DNA of 8,158 bases, taken from Azohydromonas lata NBRC 102462. GTDB lineage: Bacteria; Pseudomonadota; Gammaproteobacteria; Burkholderiales; Burkholderiaceae_C. Position numbers and translations under genes: made by a program. The stretch lies in assembly GCA_945878385.1 (NCBI GenBank), contig CAMCTE010000122.1, forward strand, positions 1-8,158, read 5' to 3'. The notes beneath the pieces were generated by a model. It saw only the letters and a program-made list of their open reading frames with translations. It made no database searches and was not told the origin of the DNA. Shown one piece after another: positions 1 to 6,139 of the stretch (within the stretch, counting starts at the first letter, position 1; each line of letters starts with the position of its first letter).

Positions 1-386
1 CCGCCGCCAGGTGCGAGGGCCGCCACGACCATGCCTGCATCGGCAGGTTCGCTGAGCAGCAAGGGGTCGATGGCCGACAAGGGCTCGAAGCGGGCCATGC
101 CCCAGTCCTGCAGGGGGTTGCTCCACCAATGGAGCGATCCATCGGGCTCGCGCACCACGATGTCGCCGATGAGCCCGCTGCTGTCGGCGCGGAAGAAGTC
201 GTCCACCGCCAGGCGCTTGCCGTCACGCAGGCGCACCAGCACGCCATTGCCGATCCGCTCGACCCCCACCACCTCGCTGCGCGCGGCGTCAATCACCAGA
301 ACACCAGGGCGGGCCATGGTGAGTCGCTCGCCCTGGATCTCGGAGGTGGCCCGGCTGCGCTTGTCAGTAAGTGTGAGCTTGTTCAT
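1..386 (-). CDS. N-terminal fragment of a putative large adhesin (BapA prefix-like domain), 3' end outside the window
   Basis: The frame is open from an ATG at 386 to the left edge, giving 128 residues with no stop. An in-frame TGA five codons upstream makes this ATG the first possible start; the ribosome binding site is weak. Residues about 20-115 alternate beta-type stretches: a VLVI strand, then 'GNGVLVRLRDGKRLAVDDFF', then a 'GDIVVREPDGSLHWW' segment and an aromatic 'DWGMARFEPLSAID' tail. This pattern (GNxLxxxLxDGxxxxxxxFF, then DGxLxW) matches the prefix-like domain that begins BapA-type biofilm proteins and RTX adhesins of proteobacteria. If so, the full protein would be very long and repetitive, secreted by a type I system and held at the cell surface. 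There is no classical signal peptide, which fits type I secretion. The family call rests on remembered pattern resemblance and only the first domain is visible. Confidence 0.6.
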   Translation of the reverse strand, partial: MNKLTLTDKRSRATSEIQGERLTMARPGVLVIDAARSEVVGVERIGNGVLVRLRDGKRLAVDDFFRADSSGLIGDIVVREPDGSLHWWSNPLQDWGMARFEPLSAIDPLLLSEPADAGMVVAALAPGG

Positions 387-470
387 CGTTGCTGCTGTTC
401 AATGCCCACAGACGCGGACATTTGTTCCTCATGGTGTGTGATTCAAACAGGATCGTTAGACCATGAGTCT

Positions 471-514
471 CCCCTCAACCCGAGGGGGGATCACCCCCCT
501 ATCCAGGGGGGTGA
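471..514 (-). promoter_or_regulatory. Alternating G/C-tract inverted repeats upstream of the adhesin gene
   Basis: Four G or C tracts follow one another. TCACCCCCCT (491-500) and AGGGGGGTGA (505-514) form a perfect 10-bp inverted repeat around ATCC. AGGGGGG (483-489) and CCCCCCT (494-500) form a second, overlapping repeat around ATCA. CCCCTC (471-476) and GAGGGG (482-487) form a third. In the minus-strand transcript that would lead into the adhesin gene, tract 1 can pair with 2, 2 with 3, and 3 with 4, so the stems exclude one another. No T-run follows on the minus strand, so this is not a standard intrinsic terminator. It may instead be a protein-binding site, a folded 5' leader, or a terminator of another kind for the upstream oxidoreductase gene. 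The repeats are seen directly; the role is inferred. Confidence 0.5.
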
Positions 515-526
515 CAGCAGCTGTCA
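512..526 (-). promoter_or_regulatory. Perfect 15-bp dyad overlapping a TTGACA-like -35 element
   Basis: TGACAGCAGCTGTCA has perfect 7-bp arms around a central A, the form of a binding site for a dimeric regulator. On the minus strand, TTGACA (522-527) overlaps it and would make an ideal -35 hexamer for the adhesin gene that starts at 386. The matching -10 position (about 17 nt on, GGATAG) is poor, so the promoter might need an activator. The regulator cannot be named. Confidence 0.4.
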
Positions 527-562
527 AATCTTGCCGTGAACTAGTTGGCTGTTGATCGCCAA

Positions 563-1381
563 TCAGAAAAAGGCCATCGTGCGCACTTCGATGCTCTCGC
601 GTTTCGGGGCGTTGGCGGGCGTGGTGGGGTCTTCAAAGGCCGAGTGGCCCATGAAGCGGCAACGGCCGTCGGTGCTGGAGTCGTAGGTCTTGAGCAGCAG
701 CGCCTGGTGGGCCTCCATGTGAGGAAAGTACAGCCACCGATGGGCGGGGTTGTGCCGCAGCACATAAATCTCGCCGGTGCGTTCGCGGTACTTGAGGTCC
801 ATGCGCAGGAAATCGGCGCCGTTGTGGCTTTGCGCGTCGATCATGGCCAGCGGCAGTTCCTCCACCCGGCGGTACAGCGGTTTCCACACATTGAAGAAGG
901 CCACGCGCCGCTGCAACAAAGGCTCGGCGCGCAGCCCCATGATGTCGCGCACCCGCTGCGGACCGCTGATGACGGTGTAGTCGCTGTGCACCAGCATCAC
1001 GGCCGGGCGGTGCACTTCGGTCTGCACCTTGAGGTCGGAGGCCATGCGCTTGCGGATGGTGTGGTCGAAGACCACCACCTCCCGCGCACCGGTGTAGCGC
1101 TGGACGAAATCCCTGACCTGGGCATGAAACTGCTGCTTGATGGCGTCTTCGTCGTCGAATTGATCAAAACGCGCGCCGAAGTCGTGCAGTTCAAACCCCT
1201 CCTTGTCGGCGGACAGGCGGTCGACCTCAGCCCAACCGTTGTGGATATCCACCTCTTCCACATCCGTGCCGGGTGGATTGAGCTGGATGGAGGGGTCCGG
1301 CTCGTAGAAGTAGTAGTCCGGCGGGATGCCGTTGTCCACCGAGTAGTTCATGGTGGCGCGGACAGAAGCGGGTGCGTTCAT
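563..1381 (-). CDS. CmcJ/NvfI (AsaB)-family oxidoreductase
   Basis: This 272-aa protein has the layout of the family that includes CmcJ (cephamycin 7-methoxylation), AsaB and NvfI, whose members modify small molecules, several as non-heme iron/2-oxoglutarate type enzymes. The N-terminus 'ATMNYSVDNGIPPDYYFYEPDP' is followed by an 'REVVVFDHTIR' strand (about 100-110), an H-x-D pair in 'VHSDYT' (H132, D134), 'NVWKP' (164-168) with 'PLAMID' (177-182), and a C-terminal 'GHSAFEDP' (H246) and 'RESIEVR' (R261). H132, D134 and H246 could be the metal triad and R261 a 2-oxoglutarate-binding arginine; this assignment is inferred. The ATG at 1381 lies 7 nt after the GST stop, with GAAGG inside the GST end as a probable ribosome binding site. 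A second ATG at 1351 lacks one. Co-transcription with the GST is likely. The substrate is unknown. Confidence 0.75.
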   Translation of the reverse strand: MNAPASVRATMNYSVDNGIPPDYYFYEPDPSIQLNPPGTDVEEVDIHNGWAEVDRLSADKEGFELHDFGARFDQFDDEDAIKQQFHAQVRDFVQRYTGAREVVVFDHTIRKRMASDLKVQTEVHRPAVMLVHSDYTVISGPQRVRDIMGLRAEPLLQRRVAFFNVWKPLYRRVEELPLAMIDAQSHNGADFLRMDLKYRERTGEIYVLRHNPAHRWLYFPHMEAHQALLLKTYDSSTDGRCRFMGHSAFEDPTTPANAPKRESIEVRTMAFF

Positions 1382-1382
1382 C

Positions 1383-1394
1383 GCCTGATCAGGC
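1383..1394. repeat. 12-bp palindrome at the GST/oxidoreductase junction
   Basis: GCCTGATCAGGC is a perfect palindrome that covers the GST stop codon and ends 2 nt before the downstream start codon. In RNA it could form a 4-bp stem with a GATC loop at the ribosome-loading site. Its role, if any, in coupling the two genes is inferred. Confidence 0.3.
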
Positions 1395-2033
1395 CTTCTT
1401 CGTGGTGAAGCCCTCGCCCACCCAGGTCTTCTGCCAGGAGGGCAACTTTTCAACGCCTTCGAGCATCCAACGACACAGGTTGGGGTGGTCGCCCAAGGGC
1501 AGCTTTTGCCAGCCGTGCAGGTGCATGGGCGAGGCCAGCGCAATATCGGCGATGGTGGGGCCTGCCGTGCCGGCAACCCACTGGTGGTTCGCCAGGCGTG
1601 CATCGAGGATTCCGGCCAACTTGTGGAAATTGGGGGCCTGCGCGTCCAAGACGGCGGCGTCCGCTGCACCACCCAACAAAGGCTTGACGCAGTTCTCGAC
1701 CAGGAAGGTGTAGCAGCTGGGGAACCAGGAAGCGGATTCCCAGAACATCCAGCGGTTGATGTCGGTGCGGGTCTTGAGGTCTTGGGGGTAGGCCGATGCG
1801 TGGCCCACCTTGTCGGCGGCGTACTGCAGGATGGCATTGGATTCCCACAGCACGAAGTCGCCATCGACCATCGCCGGAATCGAGGCGTTCGGGTTGATGG
1901 CGGTGTAGGCCGGGTCTTTCTGCTCGGCCTTGAAATAGTCCACATGGACCAGTTCGTAAGGTGCACCCATCAGGTCCAGCCCGGCGATGACTTTGCGGCA
2001 GTTGATGGTGATGGGGTCGGCGTAAATCTTCAT
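1389..2033 (-). CDS. Glutathione S-transferase
   Basis: This 214-aa protein is of normal length for a soluble cytosolic GST. Residues 1-80 form the thioredoxin-like domain: 'MKIYADPITINCRKVIAGLDL' is the first strand and helix, 'NPNASIP' (48-53) carries the cis-proline that positions glutathione, and 'LWESNAILQY' (62-71) holds the E64/S65 pair that binds the gamma-glutamyl end. The rest is the helical C-terminal domain, including 'VAGTAGPTIADIALA', the usual N-cap segment 'PTIADI'. The start is the ATG at 2033, preceded by AGGAG five bases upstream. A longer open frame continues upstream into the promoter region and is not taken as coding. It is the first gene of a two-gene unit with the CmcJ-like oxidoreductase, and is divergent from a LysR regulator. 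It may conjugate glutathione to, or isomerise, the product or substrate of that enzyme; this is inference. Confidence 0.92.
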   Translation of the reverse strand: MKIYADPITINCRKVIAGLDLMGAPYELVHVDYFKAEQKDPAYTAINPNASIPAMVDGDFVLWESNAILQYAADKVGHASAYPQDLKTRTDINRWMFWESASWFPSCYTFLVENCVKPLLGGAADAAVLDAQAPNFHKLAGILDARLANHQWVAGTAGPTIADIALASPMHLHGWQKLPLGDHPNLCRWMLEGVEKLPSWQKTWVGEGFTTKKA

Positions 2034-2120
2034 GGCGTCTCCTGCTCCTGTGGTCTTTGATGCGGGTCGAACTGGCCCGCTGACCAAAGTCTGAGGGATT
2101 GACCGTGGGCTGCCTATACC

Positions 2121-2133
2121 GTTCAATGCGAAC
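2121..2133. promoter_or_regulatory. Candidate LysR-type operator in the divergent promoter region
   Basis: GTTCAATGCGAAC has perfect 4-bp arms (GTTC/GAAC) around five bases. It lies in the 126-bp gap between the divergent GST and LysR genes, 27 bp from the LysR start chosen here. Short, AT-centred dyads in this position are typical for LysR autoregulation and control of the divergent gene. No convincing -35/-10 pair was found on either strand, so promoter positions are left open. Confidence 0.4.
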
Positions 2134-2159
2134 AGTTTGTCCACCAGATGGAAACAATC

Positions 2160-3050
2160 ATGATCAGCACCGACATGCTGGCCGCCTTCGTGAAAGTAGC
2201 CGAAACCTACAGCGTCAGCCGCAGCGCTCAGAGCCTGGGTGTTGGGAAGAGCGTGGTGAGCAAGCGGGTGGCCCAACTGGAGGAGGTGGTGGGCACGACG
2301 CTCTTCAGCCGGAGCACGCGGCGCGTGGCGCTGACACCGGCCGGCGAGACCTACCTAGAGCATGCGCGCCGTGCGTTGGCCGAGATGGCCGCGGGGGAGG
2401 AGAGGCTGCGCGCGCTGCGCTCGGACCTCAATGGCCGCATTCGCGTGACGGCACCGGTGTCCTGGGGGCAGCGGGTACTCAGCCGGAGGCTGCCGGAATT
2501 CCTGCGGCTGCACCCGGGCATCGAGATTGAACTGATGCTGGCCGACCGGGTGATGGATGTGGCCTACGAGCGAATCGATGTCGCCCTGCGCTGGAGCGCC
2601 ACGGCGGCGCAACCGGACCTGAACGTGACGCCGGTGGCGGTGGTGAGTTGGATGCTGGCGGCCTCACCCGCCTGGCTGGCCATGGTGGGCGAACCGAAGG
2701 AGCCCGCCGACCTGCCCGCCCTGCCCTGCCTGTTCTACTGGCGCGAGCCGTCCGACGATTGGTGGACGCTGGTGGATGGCCCACGCCGCCAACGGGTTCA
2801 TGTGCGCAGCCGCTACCACGTGGACAACCCGGAGGCGGTACTGGATGCGTGCCTGCAGGGTTTGGGTGTGGCCTTGTTGCCCGATTACCTGTGCGCTGAC
2901 GCACTGGTGGAGGGCCGGCTGGTGCGGGTGCTGCCGGGCTGGACACCGCAGACGCGGTTCGGCAACCAGATCACGGCCTTGGTGCCGCCAGAGCGCCTGC
3001 GTTTGCCGCGCAACCGGGAGTTGTTGCGGTTTTTGACGGAACGCGCCTGA
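2160..3050 (+). CDS. LysR-family transcriptional regulator
   Basis: The protein is 296 aa, normal for the family. Residues 1-60 form the winged helix-turn-helix: 'DMLAAFVKVAE', 'SVSRSAQSLGVGKSVVSKRVAQLEEVVGTTLF' and the wing 'RSTRRVALTPAG' follow the family pattern. A linker helix then leads to the effector-binding domain ('GRIRVTAPVSWGQRVLSRRLPEFLRLHPGIEIEL', 'VDVALRWS'-like segment, 'GLGVALLPDYLC'), of the CrgA/YhjC-like kind. The start at 2160 has GGAAA about seven bases upstream. A start at 2148 would add four residues (METI) but has no visible ribosome binding site. It is transcribed away from the GST-oxidoreductase unit, and by family habit would sense a small aromatic or electrophilic compound and control those genes. 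The inducer is unknown. Confidence 0.93.
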   Translation: MISTDMLAAFVKVAETYSVSRSAQSLGVGKSVVSKRVAQLEEVVGTTLFSRSTRRVALTPAGETYLEHARRALAEMAAGEERLRALRSDLNGRIRVTAPVSWGQRVLSRRLPEFLRLHPGIEIELMLADRVMDVAYERIDVALRWSATAAQPDLNVTPVAVVSWMLAASPAWLAMVGEPKEPADLPALPCLFYWREPSDDWWTLVDGPRRQRVHVRSRYHVDNPEAVLDACLQGLGVALLPDYLCADALVEGRLVRVLPGWTPQTRFGNQITALVPPERLRLPRNRELLRFLTERA

Positions 3051-3120
3051 GCAGCCCCAAAATCGCGACATCGCGGAGAACTTCTGGGAAAACGCGTGCA
3101 GCGCACCTGCAGGCAAGAAC

Positions 3121-3132
3121 TCTGTCGACAGA
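3121..3132. promoter_or_regulatory. 12-bp perfect palindrome upstream of the metalloprotease gene
   Basis: TCTGTCGACAGA is perfectly self-complementary and sits 14 bp upstream of the AAGGAG ribosome binding site. A second small dyad, CGCGA-CA-TCGCG, lies at 3064-3075. Either could be an operator or, for the second, part of a weak terminator of the LysR gene. No T-run follows it. Roles are speculative. Confidence 0.3.
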
Positions 3133-3159
3133 TCTTCGCAGCAGCCAAGGAGTCAATAC

Positions 3160-4683
3160 ATGATCAGCGGTGTCTGGACGAGCGCGGACTTCAGGGCCAA
3201 CAGTCAGGCTGCGACATTCATGGGCAAGGAAATTTCCAACCGCCCCCCTCTGCTGACGGCCATCGAGGCCGCACTCGATCAGTTGCATGAACAAGCGCAG
3301 GAACATGCCTTGCTCAACCTTCACTTCGTTGAGGACGCTTGCAAGGCGTGGATCACTGGACATCCGCAAGCGTCCGCAACACCGGTCAAGGGCATGAAGA
3401 CATCGAGCCGGATGAGGGCCATCGTGGCGCTTCAGTCGCAAATGAAAGTCAAGCGCGAGAGCCTTTACCTTATATCGCCTGAAGACCGCCAGGCTCGCGA
3501 ACTCATCACCGCGCAATACGAGACCAGCACGCAGGTGTTGGGCATCGCGCCGGGTAACCAAGACCCGCGCCTGGACAAGGGGCGCGCCGCGTTTCATCAG
3601 GAACTGCTGCAGGCGACCATCGACCGAGCACGGCGCTTGGGGCACGCTGATGACGACCTGAACACAGAGCAGTTGGGCTTTCTGGCCGCAAAGGCGGCAT
3701 TGAAGATCGACGGTGTGATCGATCCCAAGAATCACGCACGATGCAGAGTTGAGGCGATGCGGATCCTGTGCGCCATGTTGACCAAGAACCGTGCCCTGAT
3801 TCAGCAATTCAACGGCACCGGCATTGAGGTAGTGGTGGTGCCGGCCAATCGGCCGATGACGGACCTTCCCGAGTTCGCGACGCTCAAGGGCGTCAAGATC
3901 AGCCAGGAAGGTGGTTCTCCGCGCACATGGGACCCGACTCGGGGAGTCGGCGGGCTCACGGTCAACACCGACAGCGGGCAGAAGCTGTATGTGGCCATCA
4001 CGGAAGAAAACCTGCTGGGCACACAGGTCAGCGCGGAAGTTTCGGCGATCGGCGGTGGGTGTTATGAAGCCCGGTACTCGACCACATCACACGAATTTGC
4101 ACATGGGTTGCACATCAGCAGTGCCATGACCCCCGCGCAAAAGGCCACCATCGCCCGTTGCTTTGCTGCCAGAAAACGCGCACGCATAGATGCAGCGACA
4201 AGTTGCATCATCATCGAAGACCACAGCCTGATACCGACACCACTCGCACTCCATCAGGTGTTCACTGAAGAGTGGGCCGATGGTCCGCGCATGCGAGCGG
4301 TGCCGCTGCCGGCGCCCAAGAGTTATCACGTCTACAAAGGGGCGGCGTATGTCATGCAACCCGGCGGCGGGGCCTACCTGCAGTACACGACGACCTATGA
4401 ATTGCAGGACTGTTATTCGGCGTTTGATGAGCGCGAGTACTTCGCGCAACTCGTCAATGCCTACCTGGGTGCCAACGGAGGCACGGACCCTTACACCCGT
4501 CGCCCAAGAAACAATGGGGACGCCTGGGTGAGGGCCAATGAAAACCGGGACATGGTCAATCTGCTCGATGAACTCTTCTCGGCGGGCACCCACTCACATT
4601 TCGGGCAATCGCGCCTTGACGACACCAATGTCCAGGATGATGGCTCGGATGTCACGACGGTGGGTGACTTCATCCGCGCGTGA
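3160..4683 (+). CDS. Putative zinc metalloprotease, ATLF-like (anthrax lethal factor-like) gluzincin
   Basis: This 507-aa protein has a strong start: AAGGAG at 3147-3152, seven bases before the ATG. Residues 311-318 read HEFAHGLH, an HExxH zinc site (H311, E312, H315) extended by a third histidine. A later 'DEREYFAQLVNAYL' block supplies E426 as the likely third zinc ligand, as in gluzincins such as lethal factor, where a downstream E-x-F-A helix does this. Two further blocks precede the site: 'VVVVPANRPMTDLPEF' (224-239) and 'WDPTRGVGGL' (257-266) followed by 'TEENLLG' (281-287). I associate this set with ATLF-like proteins of bacteria and fungi; a database search was not possible. Residues 1-220 are helical and unrecognised, without a signal peptide or membrane segment, so any secretion would use a non-Sec route. 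The gene stands alone, with its own terminator. Sampled lines have 53-55% GC against about 68% for the LysR gene, which suggests acquisition. Confidence 0.65.
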   Translation: MISGVWTSADFRANSQAATFMGKEISNRPPLLTAIEAALDQLHEQAQEHALLNLHFVEDACKAWITGHPQASATPVKGMKTSSRMRAIVALQSQMKVKRESLYLISPEDRQARELITAQYETSTQVLGIAPGNQDPRLDKGRAAFHQELLQATIDRARRLGHADDDLNTEQLGFLAAKAALKIDGVIDPKNHARCRVEAMRILCAMLTKNRALIQQFNGTGIEVVVVPANRPMTDLPEFATLKGVKISQEGGSPRTWDPTRGVGGLTVNTDSGQKLYVAITEENLLGTQVSAEVSAIGGGCYEARYSTTSHEFAHGLHISSAMTPAQKATIARCFAARKRARIDAATSCIIIEDHSLIPTPLALHQVFTEEWADGPRMRAVPLPAPKSYHVYKGAAYVMQPGGGAYLQYTTTYELQDCYSAFDEREYFAQLVNAYLGANGGTDPYTRRPRNNGDAWVRANENRDMVNLLDELFSAGTHSHFGQSRLDDTNVQDDGSDVTTVGDFIRA

Positions 4684-4707
4684 AGGTTTTTGACCGGACA
4701 AAAAGCA

Positions 4708-4747
4708 CAACGGGTCAGCCCCTTTTGGGAGATGACCCGTTGGTTTT
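4708..4747. terminator. Bidirectional intrinsic terminator
   Basis: CAACGGGTCA (4708-4717) and TGACCCGTTG (4733-4742) form a perfect 10-bp stem; an inner CCCC/GGG pairing can extend it. On the plus strand TTTT (4744-4747) follows, ending the metalloprotease transcript 25 nt after its stop. On the minus strand the stem begins 8 nt after the tRNA CCA end and is followed by TGCTTTTTG, so it also suits termination of the tRNA transcript. Confidence 0.8.
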
Positions 4748-4749
4748 AT

Positions 4750-4826
4750 TGGCGCGGCTGGCAGGATTCGAACCCACGACCCCTTGGTTCGTAGCCAAGT
4801 ACTCTATCCAACTGAGCTACAGCCGC
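4750..4826 (-). tRNA. tRNA-Arg, anticodon ACG
   Basis: The 77-nt cloverleaf starts GCGGCTG and ends CAGCCGC-G-CCA, giving a full 7-bp acceptor stem, discriminator G and genome-encoded CCA. The D arm is GCTC/GAGT with one G-U pair. The anticodon arm CTTGG/CCAAG frames the loop CTACGAA, with anticodon ACG at 4792-4790 on the minus strand. The T loop is TTCGAAT. ACG (A34 normally edited to inosine) reads CGU, CGC and CGA arginine codons. It lies 25 nt after the hemY stop in the same direction, so it may be carried on the hem transcript or have a promoter inside hemY; none was evident. Confidence 0.97.
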
Positions 4827-4851
4827 TGAGCCGCGCATCATAGCACGGTAA

Positions 4852-6126
4852 TCAGACGAGTTCAGCAGCCTGTCGGAAACAGCGGTTGGCGGTGTCGGGG
4901 TCGTCCTTCTGCTGGGCGAGTTGGGCCAGGCGGCACCAAGCGTCGCGCCGCACTTCGGGCGGTACGGCGGCACGAACGGTTTGCTCGAGCAAAGGTTGGG
5001 CCTTGCCCCAGAGCTGGCGTTCGGCATACACCGCGGCTGCAACCGCCTGGACCATCGGTTCGCGCCCGTGGGAGGCGGCCAAATTCTCGACAGGCCCGAG
5101 CCATTCGGGCTCGATGCCCTTGACCACGCGCCACACGCTCAGTGCCAGTTGATGGCGCTGATCGACCTGCAGTGCGGCGGCAGACTCCCAGGCCAGACGC
5201 AACACGCGCCGCGCCCAGGCAGCGTCGCCCAAGGCCGTGGCGCGCCGCACCGCATGGGCCAACACCGTGCTGTCTTGGCGGTCTTCGCGCTCCAGCTCCA
5301 TCCACAGCCGCTGCAGGCCTTCGGGGTCGCGCGCGGAATCCAGCACGGCCACGGCCAGGGTGCGGATGAGGCTTCGGGCCGCCTCGGGCTTGAACGCCTG
5401 GTGCTTGGCCAATTGGCGCACCGCCTTGAGGGCTTCAGCCGGTTGATGGGCCAATTGATGCGCCTGCAACCGCAGCCGTTGGGCCTGGATGCGGCGCGCT
5501 GCGCCCGGCGGGAGTTGGGCCAGGAAGCCGAGCGCCGCCTGCGCATCGTGGTCATCGAGGGCCCATTCGGCGCGCAGCAGCGCCAGCCCTTCGGCGGCCG
5601 AAGGTGCGCGGGCACGGGCGTCACCGGCATCGCGTGAAACGATGGCGCTGTCCAGGCACGCTTGCGCGGCGCGGGCCTGCGCATCACGCCCGGCGCGGTC
5701 CTGCAAGCGGTGCATGGCCATGGCCGCCAGCAGGTGGTTGATGGCCTGCGTTTCGGCATGACCGGCACGCTCAGAGAGGTCACGCGCAAGTTCCTGCGCC
5801 CGCTCGGCGGCCTTCACCGCACGCGAATAGCGCGCCGCATAGGACTCGAGCAGGGCCTGGCGCTGCGCGGCCTGCAGAGCCTGTTCGCGGCGTTCGGTGC
5901 GCCAGGCCTTTGCGCGGGCGGGCAGGCCCGCCAGCCAGCGCGTCAGGCGCACACTGCCGGTCAGGGCAACGAAACCGCCGAGCAGCGCCAGGATGAAGAG
6001 GTTCAGCGAGATGTCGAGCCGCCAGCCGCGCCAGTAGAACGAGGCCAGGCCGTCGTTGGCACCGAGGGTCATGGCGGCCACGACCGCCACGACAAAGAGC
6101 AGGACGAGCCAGACGACGAGCTTCAT
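4852..6126 (-). CDS. hemY: HemY, membrane protein of the heme biosynthesis operon
   Basis: This 424-aa protein begins with two membrane segments: about residues 3-23 (LVVWLVLLFVVAVVAAM) and 43-62 (FILALLGGFVALTG), with the 'GLASFYWRGWRLDISLNL' link typical of the HemY N-terminal domain. The remainder is Ala/Arg-rich paired helices of TPR type. This is the proteobacterial HemY of hemCDXY operons, not the protoporphyrinogen oxidase of Gram-positive bacteria that shares the name. It is thought to be a scaffold for late porphyrin steps at the inner membrane; its precise function is unsettled. The ATG at 6126 is 13 nt after the hemX stop, so it is probably co-transcribed and translated with hemX. 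It is the last protein gene of the cluster, ahead of tRNA-Arg. Confidence 0.9.
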   Translation of the reverse strand: MKLVVWLVLLFVVAVVAAMTLGANDGLASFYWRGWRLDISLNLFILALLGGFVALTGSVRLTRWLAGLPARAKAWRTERREQALQAAQRQALLESYAARYSRAVKAAERAQELARDLSERAGHAETQAINHLLAAMAMHRLQDRAGRDAQARAAQACLDSAIVSRDAGDARARAPSAAEGLALLRAEWALDDHDAQAALGFLAQLPPGAARRIQAQRLRLQAHQLAHQPAEALKAVRQLAKHQAFKPEAARSLIRTLAVAVLDSARDPEGLQRLWMELEREDRQDSTVLAHAVRRATALGDAAWARRVLRLAWESAAALQVDQRHQLALSVWRVVKGIEPEWLGPVENLAASHGREPMVQAVAAAVYAERQLWGKAQPLLEQTVRAAVPPEVRRDAWCRLAQLAQQKDDPDTANRCFRQAAELV

Positions 6127-6139
6127 GCGCCGCCCTGGT

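Noticed and set aside
545..562. Small hairpin TTGGC/GCCAA just after the oxidoreductase stop as a terminator
   Set aside because: It has only five base pairs and no T-run on the minus strand.
545..1408. Long plus-strand open frame of 287 codons
   Set aside because: It is fully antisense to the CmcJ-like gene, which has recognisable motifs and a normal family length. High GC content keeps the opposite frame open.
1382..1966. Extension of the oxidoreductase frame upstream to 1966
   Set aside because: The extra 195 codons lie inside the GST gene in another frame and read as Pro/Ser/Thr/Arg-rich out-of-frame translation.
2034..2276. Extension of the GST frame upstream to 2276
   Set aside because: It would cross the promoter region and the start of the LysR gene; the ATG at 2033 has a strong AGGAG and gives a normal GST N-terminus.
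2971..3807. Minus-strand open frame of 278 codons
   Set aside because: It overlaps the end of the LysR gene and the start of the metalloprotease gene, both well supported, and its translation shows no family pattern.
4087..4593. Minus-strand open frame of 168 codons inside the metalloprotease gene
   Set aside because: It is antisense to the zinc-site region and shows no recognisable motif.
4750..4826. tRNA-Arg as the attachment site of an integrated element
   Set aside because: No integrase gene and no second copy of the tRNA 3' end were seen in the window.
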